The notes: generated from the letters alone by a model not told the origin. Positions 1-11,949 are shown, numbered from the stretch's first letter. The stretch: 64,000 nt of DNA from Bolinopsis microptera (GCF_026151205.1 NC_087075.1:14151628-14215627); one strand, 5' to 3'. Numbers and translations are program-made.

Positions 1-318
1 CCAAACATTTATATTTATATCACGACTGTAAGTTGTAACATATATTCTGAAAAGTTTACTTGAAACATTCACACGAGAACAGCTATATATCCTAATACAT
101 TGTTTCTGTCTATCTTACATTCACAAAAACATGAAATTAAAATCTCCGACATCTGCCTTTTGTTTAAGCTACATCCTTCATAATGAGTAGTTCTCCCCAG
201 TGTCGTAATCGTTTTGATACTCATCTGGTATGTTTCCCGTATCTAACTTGTCTTTTGGTTACTTATAATCGATACGATTGTGGTTATTGTAAAATATGAA
301 GTGCACATTAGCATTAAA

Positions 319-850
319 AATGACCACCACCACATCATTTGGAAGTGTTTGTCAACACTAACAACCACCACCACATCATTTGGAAGTGTTTGTCAACACT
401 AACAACCACCACCACATCATTTCTCTGTGCATGTCAACACTAACAACCACCACCACATCATTTGTCTGTGCATGTCAACACTAACAACCACCACCACATC
501 ATTTGTCTGTGCATGTCAACACTAACAACCACCACCACATCATTTGTCTGTGCATGTCAACACTAACAACCACCACCACATCATTTGTCTGTGCATGTCA
601 ACACTAACAACCACCACCACATCATTTGTCTGTGTTTATCAACACTAACAACAACCACCACATCATTTGTCTGTGCATGTCAACACTAACAACCACCACC
701 ACATCATTTGTCTGTGCATGTCAACACTAACAACCACCACCACATCATTTGTCTGTGCATGTCAACACTAACAACCACCACCACATCATTTGTCTGTGTT
801 TGTCAACAATAACAACCACCACCACATCATTTGTTTGTGCATATCAGAAC
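319..850. repeat. 41-bp minisatellite, about 13 copies
   Basis: The unit has the core ACCACCACCACATCATTTG followed by TCTGTGCATGTCAACACTAA. Copies differ by a few bases, and the first two carry GGAAGTGTTTG in place of TCTGTGCATG. A shorter array of about four copies sits at the same place in the second duplication copy (3499-3676). There are no unique spacers, so this is a plain tandem repeat. Confidence 0.93.
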
Positions 851-2040
851 TAAAATTGCAAACGTTAAAGAGGGATCCCAATCAGCAGACTTTCAACAGG
901 AATTATTTTCCTACCGCTGACGTAATCTGATGCGAAAACCAACAACTCCTCATTCTACAATTACACGTATCCATCCTCGTATCAATTTATTTAACCATGA
1001 CAAGTTAGGAACGGCATTGTAACCTACAATTCGACTAATATAAGTCTTCAAATGTATATCGATATCCACTGAATCTGTTTATCATTAAAGACTAAGCTTA
1101 AACAAAAGTGCATACTGCTTAACTTCGACTACCCCGTATTCATTCCAAACCGCCCAGTGCAACCTCCCGTGAGGATCTGGATATTTATAGTAATACAATC
1201 GACTGAATGTTTCAGTAAACTTACTGCGGGGTTAAGGGTTTATCTGTCCGAATAGATTCAATAAAGAAATCTAGGTTCCCATGACCAATATAATTGAGAT
1301 GTCAAGAAGAATTAAGAATATACAACTTTTTTAAATGATAAAAGTAGTTTCTTGTCATTTGATCTGTCTAATGGTTTTCATTAATAGTTCATGTTCTGTT
1401 CAATATTACTTAAAATTTATTTCTTCAATTAGTTGTTTCATTGTTGCTCAAATTAAACATTAAAGAACGTTTACAGCGAATGTATGAAATATTTATGATA
1501 ACATAATCTTACAAACCATGCCCCGTACAAGTATGTCAATTTTACAATACCACTGAGTCTTACCAAATAAAACCATTTGTATTGGTACAGTTTATTAACT
1601 TAAAGATGGCCTGCTACGTCATGACTGTTGCAAAAGAAGGGGAGACAATATAACGTTTCCTTCTATAATTGTACGATCACGCGACCCTAGCACCTGTGCC
1701 ACCCACACCCCAACTCAAAACACGTGAAGAGTTTTTATCCAACGCGAAACAACTCCTGCGCCTCAGACGATTTTAGTCAGACACCATCATGCCGCGCGGC
1801 TTTTCAAACACTATTTAAAATATTCTCTGCGCGACTGACGGCATACATTAGAAGCTTTATTTTTATATTCACACGCAAACATGATAAAGGCAACCTTTCC
1901 ACTTCCTACCTCGTAGGGGCCAATAATGTAGAATGAAGAAACATTATTAATTATTTTTGCAAACATAAATTTAAACGATCGACAAAAGGTAATGCCTACG
2001 GTCGATGGAAATCTAGCGTCCGCTAACCGGCGCAATTCTT

Positions 2041-2550
2041 GTTAACTTTAAAACTAGCCTAATGCACAATTTATACCTATAGGAAGCAGAACTGAGCTCC
2101 ACAACCCAAGGCATGGCCCAACACCAGAGAATACTAAATCGCAAAATTGACGTTTTTATAAAATAATTCTTCAAAAAAGCACAAACTTCAATGACGAATA
2201 TCTTTATGAAGGAGCAAGCTAGAAAAACTTTCCGGTAGATTTTCAGAATGCTTGAACAATTATCTAAGATGAAAATTTCCTCAGATTTTGAATACAATTA
2301 CTTTTTAATGGTGTAAAATCATTTTAAAAAGTTATTACTTTGTCAAAAATCAAGTTTTAAAAACGGTTAACTTGATGACGTCATCAAGGGGTGTTCATGA
2401 CGTCAAATAATTTGTTTATAAATGTAAACTAAAGTGTAAACAATTATTTTCAAGACCTGTGGTCGGAAATGGCTGTATCTTTTATACTTTAGAATCTATG
2501 GACAATTAAACACAGGCTACAATTGACTGGCAAAGCGTTTATCCCTTAGG
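2041..2550 (+). repeat. Dispersed repeat R1, copy 1
   Basis: About 510 bp that recurs at 4011-4518 (in the duplication) and, on the opposite strand and more diverged, at 30496-30970. It contains TGACGTCA palindromes around 2374. The match to all three copies stops at the same motif, CAAAGCGTTT, which suggests a true element end. No coding capacity is recognised. It may be a non-autonomous transposon or the tail of a retroelement. Confidence 0.75.
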
Positions 2551-2635
2551 CTCTTACTAAATCGCTCGCCCAAAAATTTCACGTGACTTTGGTTTTTTTG
2601 GTTTTGCAGCCGTACAAAACGGTTTTACATAAACT

Positions 2636-2718
2636 CTAATCCCAACCCTAACCCTAACCATAACCCCGAAGCTATCCATAATCTTAACCACAACCCTAAC
2701 CCTAACCCGAGCCCGAAA
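2636..2718. repeat. Degenerate CCCTAA-like stretch
   Basis: Several CCCTAACCCTAA-like runs are interrupted by CCATAACCCCGAAG and similar variants. This resembles a degenerate interstitial copy of the common animal telomere repeat (TTAGGG)n, but it is short and impure, so it may simply be an AC-rich simple repeat. Confidence 0.4.
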
Positions 2719-3179
2719 TAATCGAATTCACGTTTTACTAGCCTGTCACGTGACCAAAACGGTTTTTTGCCCATAACTCTCCAGGGAAGCATTTTTAATC
2801 ATCACTCTACTTCAGGCAACACAACACAGTCTACTTCTCCAACAACTAACGATTAGGGGATTCAAACAACTACAAATTAATCCACAAGCTTACATCTACA
2901 TCTTCTACATCATCAGGGGGTAGCATCCTCATTACTACTTAGCTCACCAAAACCATCTGAAACTGGATATTGACTACTCACACTAACCTTTCATTTCATA
3001 CTTTCATCATCATAAACAGTGTCAAACACCGCACCATACGTTGTACTATTACACACTAGCCTCAACTAAAATTCAACGAACGCAACATTCAAACCTACTA
3101 CAGGCATATATATAATATATTTGGGGCTGTACTAATAATAGGTCATGGAAGCCTACTTTTCCCACAAGCAGATAATTAC

Positions 3180-4518
3180 CCAAACATTTATATTTATATC
3201 ACGACTGTAAGTTGTAACATATATTCTGAAAAGTTTACTTGAAACATTCACACGAGAACAGCTATATATCCTAATACATTGTTTCTGTCTATCTTACATT
3301 CACAAAAACATGAAATTAAAATCTCCGACATCTGCCTTTTGTTTAAGCTACATCCTTCATAATGAGTAGTTCTCCCCAGTGTCGTAATCGTTTTGATACT
3401 CATCTGGTATGTTTCCCGTATCTAACTTGTCTTTTGGTTACTTATAATCGATACGATTGTGGTTATTGTAAAATATGAAGTGCACATTAGCATTAAAAAT
3501 GACCACCACCACATCATTTGGGAGTGTTTGTCAACACTAACAACCACCACCACATCATTTGGAAGTGTTTGTCAACACTAACAACCACCACCACATCATT
3601 TCTCTGTGCATGTCAACACTAACAACCACCACCACATCATTTGTCTGTGCATGTCAACACTAACAACCACCACCACACCCCAACTCAAAACACGTGAAGA
3701 GTTTTTATCCAACGCGAAACAACTCCTGCGCCTCAGACGATTTTAGTCGGACACCATCATGCCGCGCGGCTTTTCAAACACTATTTAAAATATTCTCTGC
3801 GCGACTGACGGCATACATTAGAAGCTTTATTTTTATATTCACACGCAAACATGATAAAGGCAACCTTTCCACTTCCTACCTCGTAGGGGCCAATAATGTA
3901 GAATGAAGAAACATTATTAATTATTTTTGCAAACATAAATTTAAACGATCGACAAAAGGTAATGCCTACGGTCGATGGAAATCTAGCGTCCGCTAACCGG
4001 CGCAATTCTTGTTAACTTTAAAACTAGCCTAATGCACAATTTATACCTATAGGAAGCAGAACTGAGCTCCACAACCCAAGGCATGGCCCAACACCAGAGA
4101 ATACTAAATCGCAAAATTGACGTTTTTATAAAATAATTCTTCAAAAAAGCACAAACTTCAATGACGAATATCTTTATGAAGGAGCAAGCTAGAAAAACTT
4201 TCCGGTAGATTTTCAGAATGCTTGAACAATTATCTAAGATGAAAATTTCCTCAGATTTTGAATACAATTACTTTTTAATGGTGTAAAATCATTTTAAAAA
4301 GTTATTACTTTGTCAAAAATCAAGTTTTAAAAACGGTTAACTTGATGACGTCATCAAGGGGTGTTCATGACGTCAAATAATTTGTTTATAAATGTAAACT
4401 AAAGTGTAAACAATTATTTTCAAGACCTGTGGTCGGAAATGGCTGTATCTTTTATACTTTAGAATCTATGGACAATTAAACACAGGCTACAATTGACTGG
4501 CAAAGCGTTTTCTGCTCA
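3180..4518. repeat. Segmental direct duplication, copy 2 (deleted form)
   Basis: Near-identical to copy 1 but about 1 kb shorter. At 3675 the minisatellite joins directly to sequence that in copy 1 lies at about 1698, at a shared CCACACCCCAAC-like motif, which fits a microhomology deletion. The match ends at 4518 with CAAAGCGTTT, the end of repeat R1. Confidence 0.85.
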
Positions 4519-5986
4519 CTGTCACTGTATGAATCCGTTAAAGACAGTAGACGGTTTAGGGCTAATAGTCCTGTTTTGAAAGTTGGCTTTGGTCCAAGAT
4601 TGGCTCACAGAATAGACTCGGATGCGGTACAATACACCCCTAGAAAATGATCCATGAAAGCATTGAGAAACCCATTTTGCAAGTTTAATTTTAGTTTTTA
4701 GCTTCAGGTTTGAAATGCAAAGAACATTGTCCAGGATGAAAATAAGACTGCAATTAGGTTTACGTCACAAGAAATTTGATATAGAATTGCTTGCTTTCTA
4801 CTCTTAGTAAGAATACAGTTTGAGACTTGCTTCAGCTTTGGTTGTTATCAGTCAAAATCTTAGGAAATAATTTAAGGAACTTAGCGGGAGTTCGTATTAC
4901 ATAAAATAACAAATAGTAGCCGGATCAACACTTACTATATATTACAAAATACCATTATGAGAAGAAAAGGAGGAAAAACTAAAATATGTAACTATAATTA
5001 TAGTTTAATATAGTGTGTTCCAATGCTCTTAGTTAGGTGACATTTATTCTGAAATATTTTGTGTGGTTTTATCTATGAATTAATAGATCGGGATTCTGAG
5101 GTGACATTTGAGGCAGCTAGAATTGACAATAGCTTCCAGCATTGACCCATATAATCCAAATAGCTGTCACATGTCAATATAATTTTTTTTCTCATCAGAA
5201 TCAGAATCCGTTACCTGCAGCAATAAATTTGAGACACAGGAATTTGAAAAACAGGAACAATTTCTTTTTAAAGTTAAACCAAATTAATATTCAAAATTAT
5301 AAAAATGGTTTGCGATTACGTTACAGAACTTTCGAAATAATTGTATTAAAAGAACTAACTAATTTCAATAGCCAAGTTTAACAAAGTCTTGTAATCATCC
5401 AAGAAAAAATTTCAATAAAAAATTTTATTCAATTTTCGCTATAATTAAAATCTTTGTCAATTTGTTATTAGGTTTTTTCACAAAGCCCTTGCTATTGCTA
5501 GTTTCTGAAGAGATTGACTTTGCCAGTGCCTAAGCTCATCTCATTGCTCCTTTTCAACGATCAGTGGCTTTCTGAGTGTCTTTCTGAGGGTCTTTCTGAG
5601 TGTTTTTGAGTGTCTTCCTTCTCAGCTTAACTTAACCTGATCATATATGACGTGTAAATTTTGAATTAAGAGTTGGTTATTTTTCTTCCTGTGCAAGAAC
5701 AAAACGATGTCCAATTAGTTATTAATGACTACCTGTTGTTAGCTTGCAGAATCTTCAGCCACAAACAATTGAATACTTAAGTTAGTGATAACTTAATGTA
5801 ACAGACTTAATTTTGAAAACAGCTTCGGAATTATCTCCTTGTTCTCTTTTCCTTGCATTATCTTATCTCACATCGGGATGTTTACATGGGAAATTAGTTT
5901 AGTATGAATTGAATCTAATTCAGTTGATATTTACTGAAAGTAAAACTAAGTAGTTAGTAAGTTTAAAGGATATTATATTGAACAAT
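4519..5986. other. No gene seen
   Basis: AT-rich unique sequence. Short open frames, such as 5142-5381 (+), have no recognisable domain or signal. A small repeated TTTCTGAG.GTCTTTCTGAG motif lies near 5570-5620. Confidence 0.6.
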
Positions 5987-6271
5987 TCACCCTAACCACG
6001 TCCCATAGGTTCCGTGTGAATAGTTCTCAGGTATTATCAAATATTTTATGCTAAATATAAGATGCAAACAGTGAGATAAAGAGAAAAAAATCAAACTTCC
6101 AATTAAAGAAAATATCAAAAATGGACCTAGTATATTACACGAAGGTGGTACCACACGAGAGAGAAGGACATCTTCAACAAGTAACAGTCCTTCTCCTACG
6201 TTTAAGGTGACTTCTCGGGCAGCTGAAAGTAACACTGGTACATTCATTACTGGCAGTGGAGGTTCCATGGT
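5987..6271 (-). CDS. Possible exon with one membrane segment (hypothetical)
   Basis: An open frame reads from a possible AG acceptor just upstream of the ATG at 6268 down to 5987. Its second half contains a hydrophobic stretch (GPFLIFSLIGSLIFFSLSHC) that could span a membrane, after a proline- and valine-rich lead. I do not recognise the family, and no matching neighbour exon was found. It could be a terminal transmembrane exon of an unseen gene or chance. It is kept only because the hydrophobic segment is well formed. Confidence 0.18.
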   Translation of the reverse strand, partial: TMEPPLPVMNVPVLLSAAREVTLNVGEGLLLVEDVLLSRVVPPSCNILGPFLIFSLIGSLIFFSLSHCLHLIFSIKYLIIPENYSHGTYGTWLG

Positions 6272-6309
6272 AACTGCGCCAGTTCTTGTACATAGCCAAG
6301 TGAGCAGCG

Positions 6310-6930
6310 GGCTGAAATAATTATAAAAATAAAATATAAATTGTGTATTTATTGCATATTTTTGGTAATTTATGCATTACGCATATAATTCCAATGGACA
6401 ATCAGATAATTTTTTATTCTGGATGATTCACCTTTTTAGTTCTAGGTATTATTGATTTTTAAAACATCTCTCATACGAGAATATACCAATATCGAAGAAT
6501 AGTAACCTTTTTTGCCGAAAATAGCGATTTCGGCCACCGACGTTATTCCACTGGGACTAAATATCTGTTAGTTTGACACATCACGTATTTACGTTCGGTC
6601 TTCGGAGGAAAGGGATGATCACAGGGGGTACATCGTATAATCATGTGAGCTGGGAATCTGGCACATTTTTCAGAGTCTTTCTCATCTGGAAATATCGCAT
6701 TCACTGCAGTTCCTTCATCAGCGGCAAGTTCCATTTGAACTGGTTAGTTTCATATTCGGGTTAAACTCGATTAATACTAACACAGTAGATATCTTTTAGT
6801 GTTATTCCATCCACAGTTCACCGTCCTTGCCAGGTGTTCTTTGTGCTATAGTTGAGTGCTTAGATACCGATTAAAGCCAGTGCCTGTGTGTAGGGTAGTG
6901 CATCTTTAGACTCCGCATTCTGGATTGTTT
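6310..6930. other. No gene seen
   Basis: AT-rich spacer. Two overlapping open frames on opposite strands at 6543-6764 have no recognisable features, and at most one could be real. Confidence 0.5.
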
Positions 6931-6939
6931 TATTGCCGT

Positions 6940-7122
6940 ATGGGATTGTCATTTATCGCTCTGATCCTCTTGCACTGCTCATCACAGGTGGAAGTGGACA
7001 GGCTAAGAACAAGTGAGCTGTGTACTGTAACATATATTGACATTGTCGATTATTCTGTTGGCGAAACCAAGGGTTATCAGTGCTCAGTGTGTATTAAAAA
7101 GAGGTTCAGAGTGGCTGTTTGA
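6940..7122 (+). CDS. Possible small secreted peptide or signal-peptide exon
   Basis: The ATG at 6940 opens a 60-codon frame starting MGLSFIALILLHCSSQV, a good signal-peptide shape. A short mature part with three cysteines (ELC, QCSVC) and a basic tail (KKRFR) follows. CAG|GTGGAAG at the end of the signal sequence could instead be a splice donor, making this a first exon. I do not recognise the product. Signal-like hydrophobic runs arise by chance in AT-rich DNA, so support is weak. Confidence 0.25.
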   Translation: MGLSFIALILLHCSSQVEVDRLRTSELCTVTYIDIVDYSVGETKGYQCSVCIKKRFRVAV

Positions 7123-8472
7123 TATGAGCGAAATATTTGAAAGTTTTTGAATTAACTTCTAATTCCAGCTGTGACTAGTTAAGCATGGATTGAGTAATAT
7201 AACCGTAGGTAACGAGGGTACAAAAAACAAGACTTGGTTTTACTAAAGAATTAGGCTACGTTTATTGAGCGTAGACACCCCTAAACTCAAAAAACCTAGT
7301 TTTCTACCAAGACTTCCGTTCTTGTATTATGATATTATAACCAACTAGTTTTGATCTTAAGAAAAAAAGGGTGGACTGGCATTTTATAGTGTTGAAATGG
7401 GGTGTTTAGGGTCCTAGTGAGTGTGAGACAGATCATAGCAAGAACACGACAATTTGAACATCAGGTTTAGAGCGAGTACACCAAGAGGCAAGATTCCAAG
7501 TATGCTGGTAGATAATATACAAGTATAACTATAGAATGATGGGAACACATTTGTAGGTACCACCCGTATTCACACTCAGGACTGCGTTCAGTCATTTTCC
7601 GATACAAGAATGGGGAGGGTTCTATAAACAAAAAAAAACAAACAACAAATATATTATGTGGGAATTGGGTAGATAATAACGGGGGCATTATCGCACTTCT
7701 CATTACCCTAGTGACAGGGTAAATCCATTATATCGTTGGCAGCGGCTCAGGTGCAAATTTAAAAATTGGTCAGTATTAACCGTGTTATTTTTATATGTAA
7801 GCTATGCAGCGCGCAATGAGGGGACTTTATGACGTCACGAGGCACAGCATATTAATGCAATAACACGCGTTACACCGTACGATAGAGAGTTGGTTCTTTC
7901 GGCGATACGATTCTTTACCAGTTTGACACAGCTGATTTAAATCTTAGCAAATTGGAGACTACATATTTTTCAGTTAATGGTCCTTTAACGTGTTAGTATA
8001 TGTAGCGGGGTTGTGTTATAAAAGTAGGGATCCTGCCGGCCATTGATTCAATCGACTATCTCAGGATGGGGTAAGTCGGGGGGGGGGGGGGGGGGTTAAG
8101 CGCCCATTAGCTGGGCTCGGGAGAGTTCCACAACAATCCCCACATCAGCATAACCTTGTTACTAACATCAAGAGTCACAGCCAGGACTCATGCTTGTGTT
8201 GTGTTAAAATGGTGAGCGTATAATTTTAGGTAGTCTAGTGCATTATGTAGATTAAGAGCTCTCAACCCAGAGCTATAGAGCCTACCCTTATGGTTATTAA
8301 TCTTTAACTTGATGTCATCGCTGAGAAGGGGGCAGGGTCACAAACTACATAAAAGTCAATTGTGTTCTGTTAAATGGAGAGATTGGGACTTTTCACATGT
8401 TATGACGCAGACTAGGGGGAGGGAGTTGGAAAAGCTTTTGTAAGAGGGAAACATTGATCTCATGATTGTGAA
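7123..8472. other. Spacer with a poly-G run, no gene seen
   Basis: No convincing coding sequence. A run of about 18 G at 8078-8095 is flanked by unique DNA. Its length is likely to vary or be mis-assembled. Confidence 0.55.
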
Positions 8473-8473
8473 G

Positions 8474-8608
<135 letters not shown>

Positions 8609-8772
8609 ATACGACAATGTTATTGGTTATGCGTGTTTTCAGATATAATAGGCGGGTGTGGTGCGGAGTCAACAAGGGTTAATTTCTATAACGATTTAAA
8701 TAAAAATGGAAAGCGAAGACGGGTCACGGGAGTGATTTGTCATACGTTGTATGTTGTATGACCCACCGCGCT

Positions 8773-8890
8773 TACCTGGGGACCCCAGGCTATCATGTTC
8801 ATAAACATAAAAAATAAACATAGTAAATAAAGATTCGGCGGAATGACAGGCTGAGCGCCGCCCAGTAAGCCGCGCACGAAGTGCGCGGCT
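8773..8890 (+). repeat. Short hairpin repeat R2, copy 1
   Basis: It begins TACCTGGGGACCCCAGG, which contains the perfect palindrome CCTGGGGACCCCAGG, and runs to CGCCGCCCAGTAA at 8868. A perfect 10-bp stem with a GAA loop follows immediately (8868-8890). Related copies lie at 9054-9129 and, more diverged, at 38330-38413. It looks like a small structured dispersed element, possibly SINE- or MITE-derived. Confidence 0.65.
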
Positions 8891-9053
8891 CCCCCTGTAT
8901 CGTCAGGACGATAAAGTGAAACGACCGTGGGGGTCGCAACGTGATACAAGAAGTGATGAGGTGTAATAGTCGGTGTTCAGACCTTATGATCATGGAATGT
9001 GGTGCCTCATGGCTAATAATGACTTAATTATCCACAAGAAATAACTGATTATT

Positions 9054-9129
9054 TACCTGAGGACCCCAGGCTATTATGTTCATTAACATAAAGATTTGGC
9101 GGAATGACAGGCTGAGCGCGGCCCAGTAA
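9054..9129 (+). repeat. Short hairpin repeat R2, copy 2
   Basis: Same order of motifs as copy 1 (GGACCCCAGGCTAT, ATGTTCAT, GGCGGAATGACAGGCTGAGC, CCCAGTAA). It lacks about 20 AT-rich bases from the middle and the terminal GC hairpin. Confidence 0.65.
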
Positions 9130-10404
9130 CTGATTATGAAATTATTGTTTAAGAAACTATTGGGTCACCTAATGCGGGTTTTGACTCAGCGGGTAATTAC
9201 TCCTACCCTTTTTAAACTACCCTTATCATATACGGGTACAGTGTTACACTAGTATATGATATAGTTTGAAGACACGCTTCAGTACTGAGATATTCAATCT
9301 ACTTCCTACCTGTGTAATCACTGCTAACTCTCGAGAGGAACCTAGTACATAGTGCACACTTCAGGTTAATTCTTTGATTTACAACTCTTTATCATCGTTG
9401 GCATTTTTAAAACCTTTCTGTATTATTTTCAAAATTGTATTACACGAGTTATTCTCATATTTCGTTAAAACTGTTATTTAATGTTCGCATTTGTATTGCA
9501 TGATATTCAATCACAAAATGATTAACCTGCTCATAATCATATCAGTGCTTGTATCAGTGCTCCGTGAGTAACAAGATGTTATATTTTAGGTACTATACTC
9601 AGGTCAGCGATCAAGCAGCGTATTCCAATTTCTTTCTAAATTAGAAATAGAACAACATCGTTTTTGGATATCAAGGTAAGAATATGTATGTTTACTAGCA
9701 CTTGGCTGTTTTACAAGATCTTGAAGTTGATATTCCAATATAAGTCTTGAATTTAGACTAATAGTCATCCCTATTATACGGCTCCTCATTCTCCATCCTA
9801 AACAATAATTTAAAATATTCCACCCCGCACATCAGTAGTCCAATCTTATTAAAAAATGATCTACATTGCTCGCAATAATTGATAATATTGATAATAATAA
9901 TTAATATGACAGGATATTATACATTTTAGGTACCAGATTCCGGTCAGAGATAACTGATTAAGCTGCGTTTCTGATATTTTCGTACTGAAGATCAACATTC
10001 ATCCTCAATATTAAAGTATGTACTCCCCAGTCCACCCCTCACAACTCCCCTTAATTTTTTTATTTTTCATTTGAAAATTCAATTAATTATTATATTATCA
10101 AGCGTTACATTTCAGCCATGCAGAATTACAATGACATATTTTGATATACTAATTGATAAATGGTACTGCAATATAAGTTGCTTAATGTTTGGCCGGATGA
10201 CAACTAACGAGAAAAATAAACTTGATTACATAATAATTAATTCGGCGGAACCAACACATAGCAAGAGCCACATTAACGTTGGGGTCGTCAAGATCAAAAT
10301 CAAACTCGTACTTTATCCTGAAAACCTGGTGCCTCATCTCATTTACAAATTATGATTACTTATAATAGTTTCATTTATCTCAGAATATCTAAATTTACTG
10401 AACA
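9130..10404. other. Upstream region of the NERD-helicase gene, no gene seen
   Basis: AT-rich. A diverged direct repeat occurs near 9588-9650 and 9918-9975 (both contain ATTTTAGGTAC followed by GGTCAG and AAGC.GCGT). A 94-codon frame at 10071-10355 has no recognisable domain and ends just before the gene. I see no TATA box that I would assign. Confidence 0.5.
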
Positions 10405-10868
10405 ATGGACAACTATGTAAAGAACGGAAAAGAAATATTTCTCAAGTTCTGCACCCCTGATGACAAACGACCCATTATGCTGCCGAGAGCTCCAGATCAG
10501 ACGTATATAGACAGGTACCCGGAGAGTAGTGACTTCAGAGACGAACGACAACGTCAGTCTGATTATGAGGCTGAAGTCATGGTGTATAGGGCTTTAGAGA
10601 AATTTCCGGACAATAAGATCGTCGTTCTCCATAACTTTGAATTCACGCACCACCAATACCGTTTGTGTGATCAGAGTCATTTGTGGAACAAAAAGACGTG
10701 CAAAGGGTGCAAGAATTTTTTGAATAAGGAAGGAGAATGTGATTTTTTAATTTTATGTCCAGACTGCATTATTATAATCGAAGTTAAGAACATGCCTCAC
10801 ATTTATAATGCGGTCGACAAGGAAAAACACTTCAAGGTATTATTTGGTACGTTCTCAAAATCAGTTGA
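10405..10868 (+). pseudogene. NERD-domain / SF1 helicase-like gene, 5' part (split by a transposon)
   Basis: The 5' part of an intronless gene. Residues 1-154 carry a NERD (nuclease-related) domain: a helix with YEAEVMVYRAL (53-63), then GECDFLIL (110-117) and IIIIEVKN (122-129). D113, E126 and K128 are in the positions expected for the restriction-endonuclease-like active site. Two CxxC-like cysteine pairs (88-102, 113-121 region) may bind a metal. After residue 154 the frame runs into the 10869-14600 transposon and stops within a few codons. Taking out the insertion and one copy of the flanking TGA joins it in frame to the 3' part at 14604, giving 704 codons. NERD domains joined to helicases are known in bacteria and some eukaryotes and are thought to process DNA. 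The role here is unknown. As sequenced, this allele should make only a truncated NERD protein. Confidence 0.82.
10866..10868. repeat. TGA target-site duplication (left)
   Basis: TGA precedes the left inverted repeat (element begins TAGTTAGGGCAAG at 10869) and recurs directly after the right inverted repeat at 14601-14603. Keeping one copy restores the reading frame of the host gene. Confidence 0.75.
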
Positions 10869-11250
10869 TAGTTAGGGCAAGAGTTGATTTTTCTGTGAAC
10901 AAATTCGTAACAAAGGTTTGTCTACTGGAATGTGTTGTCCATAGTCCCAGGAACCACCAAAAAAAACCGTCCAGCTGAAACTTTTGGGCAAAAATTTTTA
11001 TAGTCATTTTTCTCCAGGAACCCATACGCCCCACCCCTAATATTGGTTATTCGGCTCCCGAAGGTCTTGAGATCTCCATAGGGGGTGCAAAATGACCGCA
11101 ATGGCCACATTATTGCAGGCGAATGATAGTTTCAGAACGATTGGGGCTTTATTTTTCGAAATAAATGGAATTTTTCGAAATTTTTCTCAATTTTATTGAA
11201 ATTTCGAAAAAAATACACCAAATTATTTTTAACGCTTATTTCAAATCTTA
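10869..11250 (+). repeat. Left terminal inverted repeat of the 3.73 kb element
   Basis: Reverse complement of 14210-14600 with only a few differences, mainly near the outer end, where the right arm has about 20 extra or changed bases (AACAGC...). The inner part is AT-rich with repeated TTTCGAAA-type motifs. A 62-codon frame is present in each arm but is simply the shared repeat. Confidence 0.9.
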
Positions 11251-11302
11251 CTCGGGAAATAACTTCAATTAACAAATATCAAGGTTAACTAACAAACAAC
11301 AG

Positions 11303-11786
11303 ATTATTGACCAACCCCCAGACAGCTATTCGACGGTACATGCTACTCTGGTTGAATGTCTTAAGTTATCCTACAGTGAGCCGATAATAATCACATTCGA
11401 TTTGCCATTGTGGAATAAGCCACCCGAATAGTACTGGAAACTGGGATGCCTATTGTGGTCAGGGTTGGGGGCTTCCACACTCTCACGAGTTTTCTTGGCT
11501 GCATAGGCTATATAATGGCAGACTCGGGTTTAGAGGAGCTCATCAAACTCGTGTATCCTGGAGACGTCACGCATATATCGGATGGAGGATCTTACTATAA
11601 AGCGTTGAGAGCCCACTTTCTGATCGACGCCGCTCTTTGTTGTTTCATTATAGAGGAAGAAGTTTACGACGAGGAACTAGTAGACTTGGAAGGTTACATC
11701 AACAAATGTGTGAACGAAAATATAGGTGTTAACTTTAAGACTAAATCTATTCAGGATCTATCAGAGAAAATAACTCTGCTTCTAAA

Positions 11787-11818
<32 letters not shown>

Positions 11819-11830
11819 TCATGTTTTTTT
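11303..11830 (+). pseudogene. Broken gene of an uncharacterised invertebrate family, middle part
   Basis: From a possible acceptor (CAACAG at 11297-11302) the frame reads a conserved-looking stretch (YSTVHATL near 11324, ITFDLPLWNK near 11391). It loses one base near 11418 and continues one frame over with VVRVGGFHTLTSFLGCIGYI and SGLEEL (11455-11550). From memory, this 'RLGGFH..MSFLG.IG.IM..SGLEEL' block occurs in large uncharacterised proteins of hydrozoans, corals and arthropods, which end in a cysteine-rich motif like the one at 13945. The frame is lost in a poly-G run at 11788. The middle of the protein is missing, apparently replaced by low-complexity DNA. Function unknown; its place between TIRs suggests it is transposon-borne. 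Confidence 0.6.
11788..11817. repeat. Poly-G run, about 30 nt
   Basis: An uninterrupted G run that ends the readable part of the transposon gene. Next to it, repeats of GGACAAAAAC and the complement GTCCGTTTTTGTCC make a short inverted repeat (11826-11920). Confidence 0.95.
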
Positions 11831-11949
11831 GTCCGTTTTTGTCCGTTTGGCAGCCATATTTTCAAAACGGACAAAAAATAAAGCGGACAAAAACGGTCAA
11901 AAACGGACAAAAACGGACAAAAAATAACAAAAATTGAAATAACATTTAG

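Larger units (their letters stand above)
1..3179. repeat. Segmental direct duplication, copy 1 (long form)
   Basis: The sequence from position 1 is repeated almost without change from 3181. Copy 1 includes the long form of the 41-bp minisatellite, about 850 bp of unique sequence (846-1697), a dispersed repeat (2041-2550), and a tail at 2551-3179 that has no match in copy 2. Short open frames such as 1724-1936 (+) and 2013-2297 (-) occur in both copies. They have no recognisable domain and the minus-strand frames overlap, so I read them as chance ORFs in repeated DNA. The left boundary lies outside the window. Confidence 0.85.

Noticed and set aside
319-850. CRISPR-like regular repeats
   Set aside because: The 41-bp units are continuous with no unique spacers and this is eukaryotic DNA. 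The same holds for the 32-bp array at 55465-56770 and the 79-bp array at 51925-53190.
1724-2297. Conserved short frames also found at 3694-4267
   Set aside because: Identical because the DNA is duplicated. They overlap on opposite strands and lack domains; the diverged R1 copy at 30496 does not keep the 2013-2297 frame as a comparable ORF.
10922-11110. A 62-codon frame repeated in inverted orientation at 14349-14537
   Set aside because: It is simply the terminal inverted repeat of the transposon. No start context or domain.
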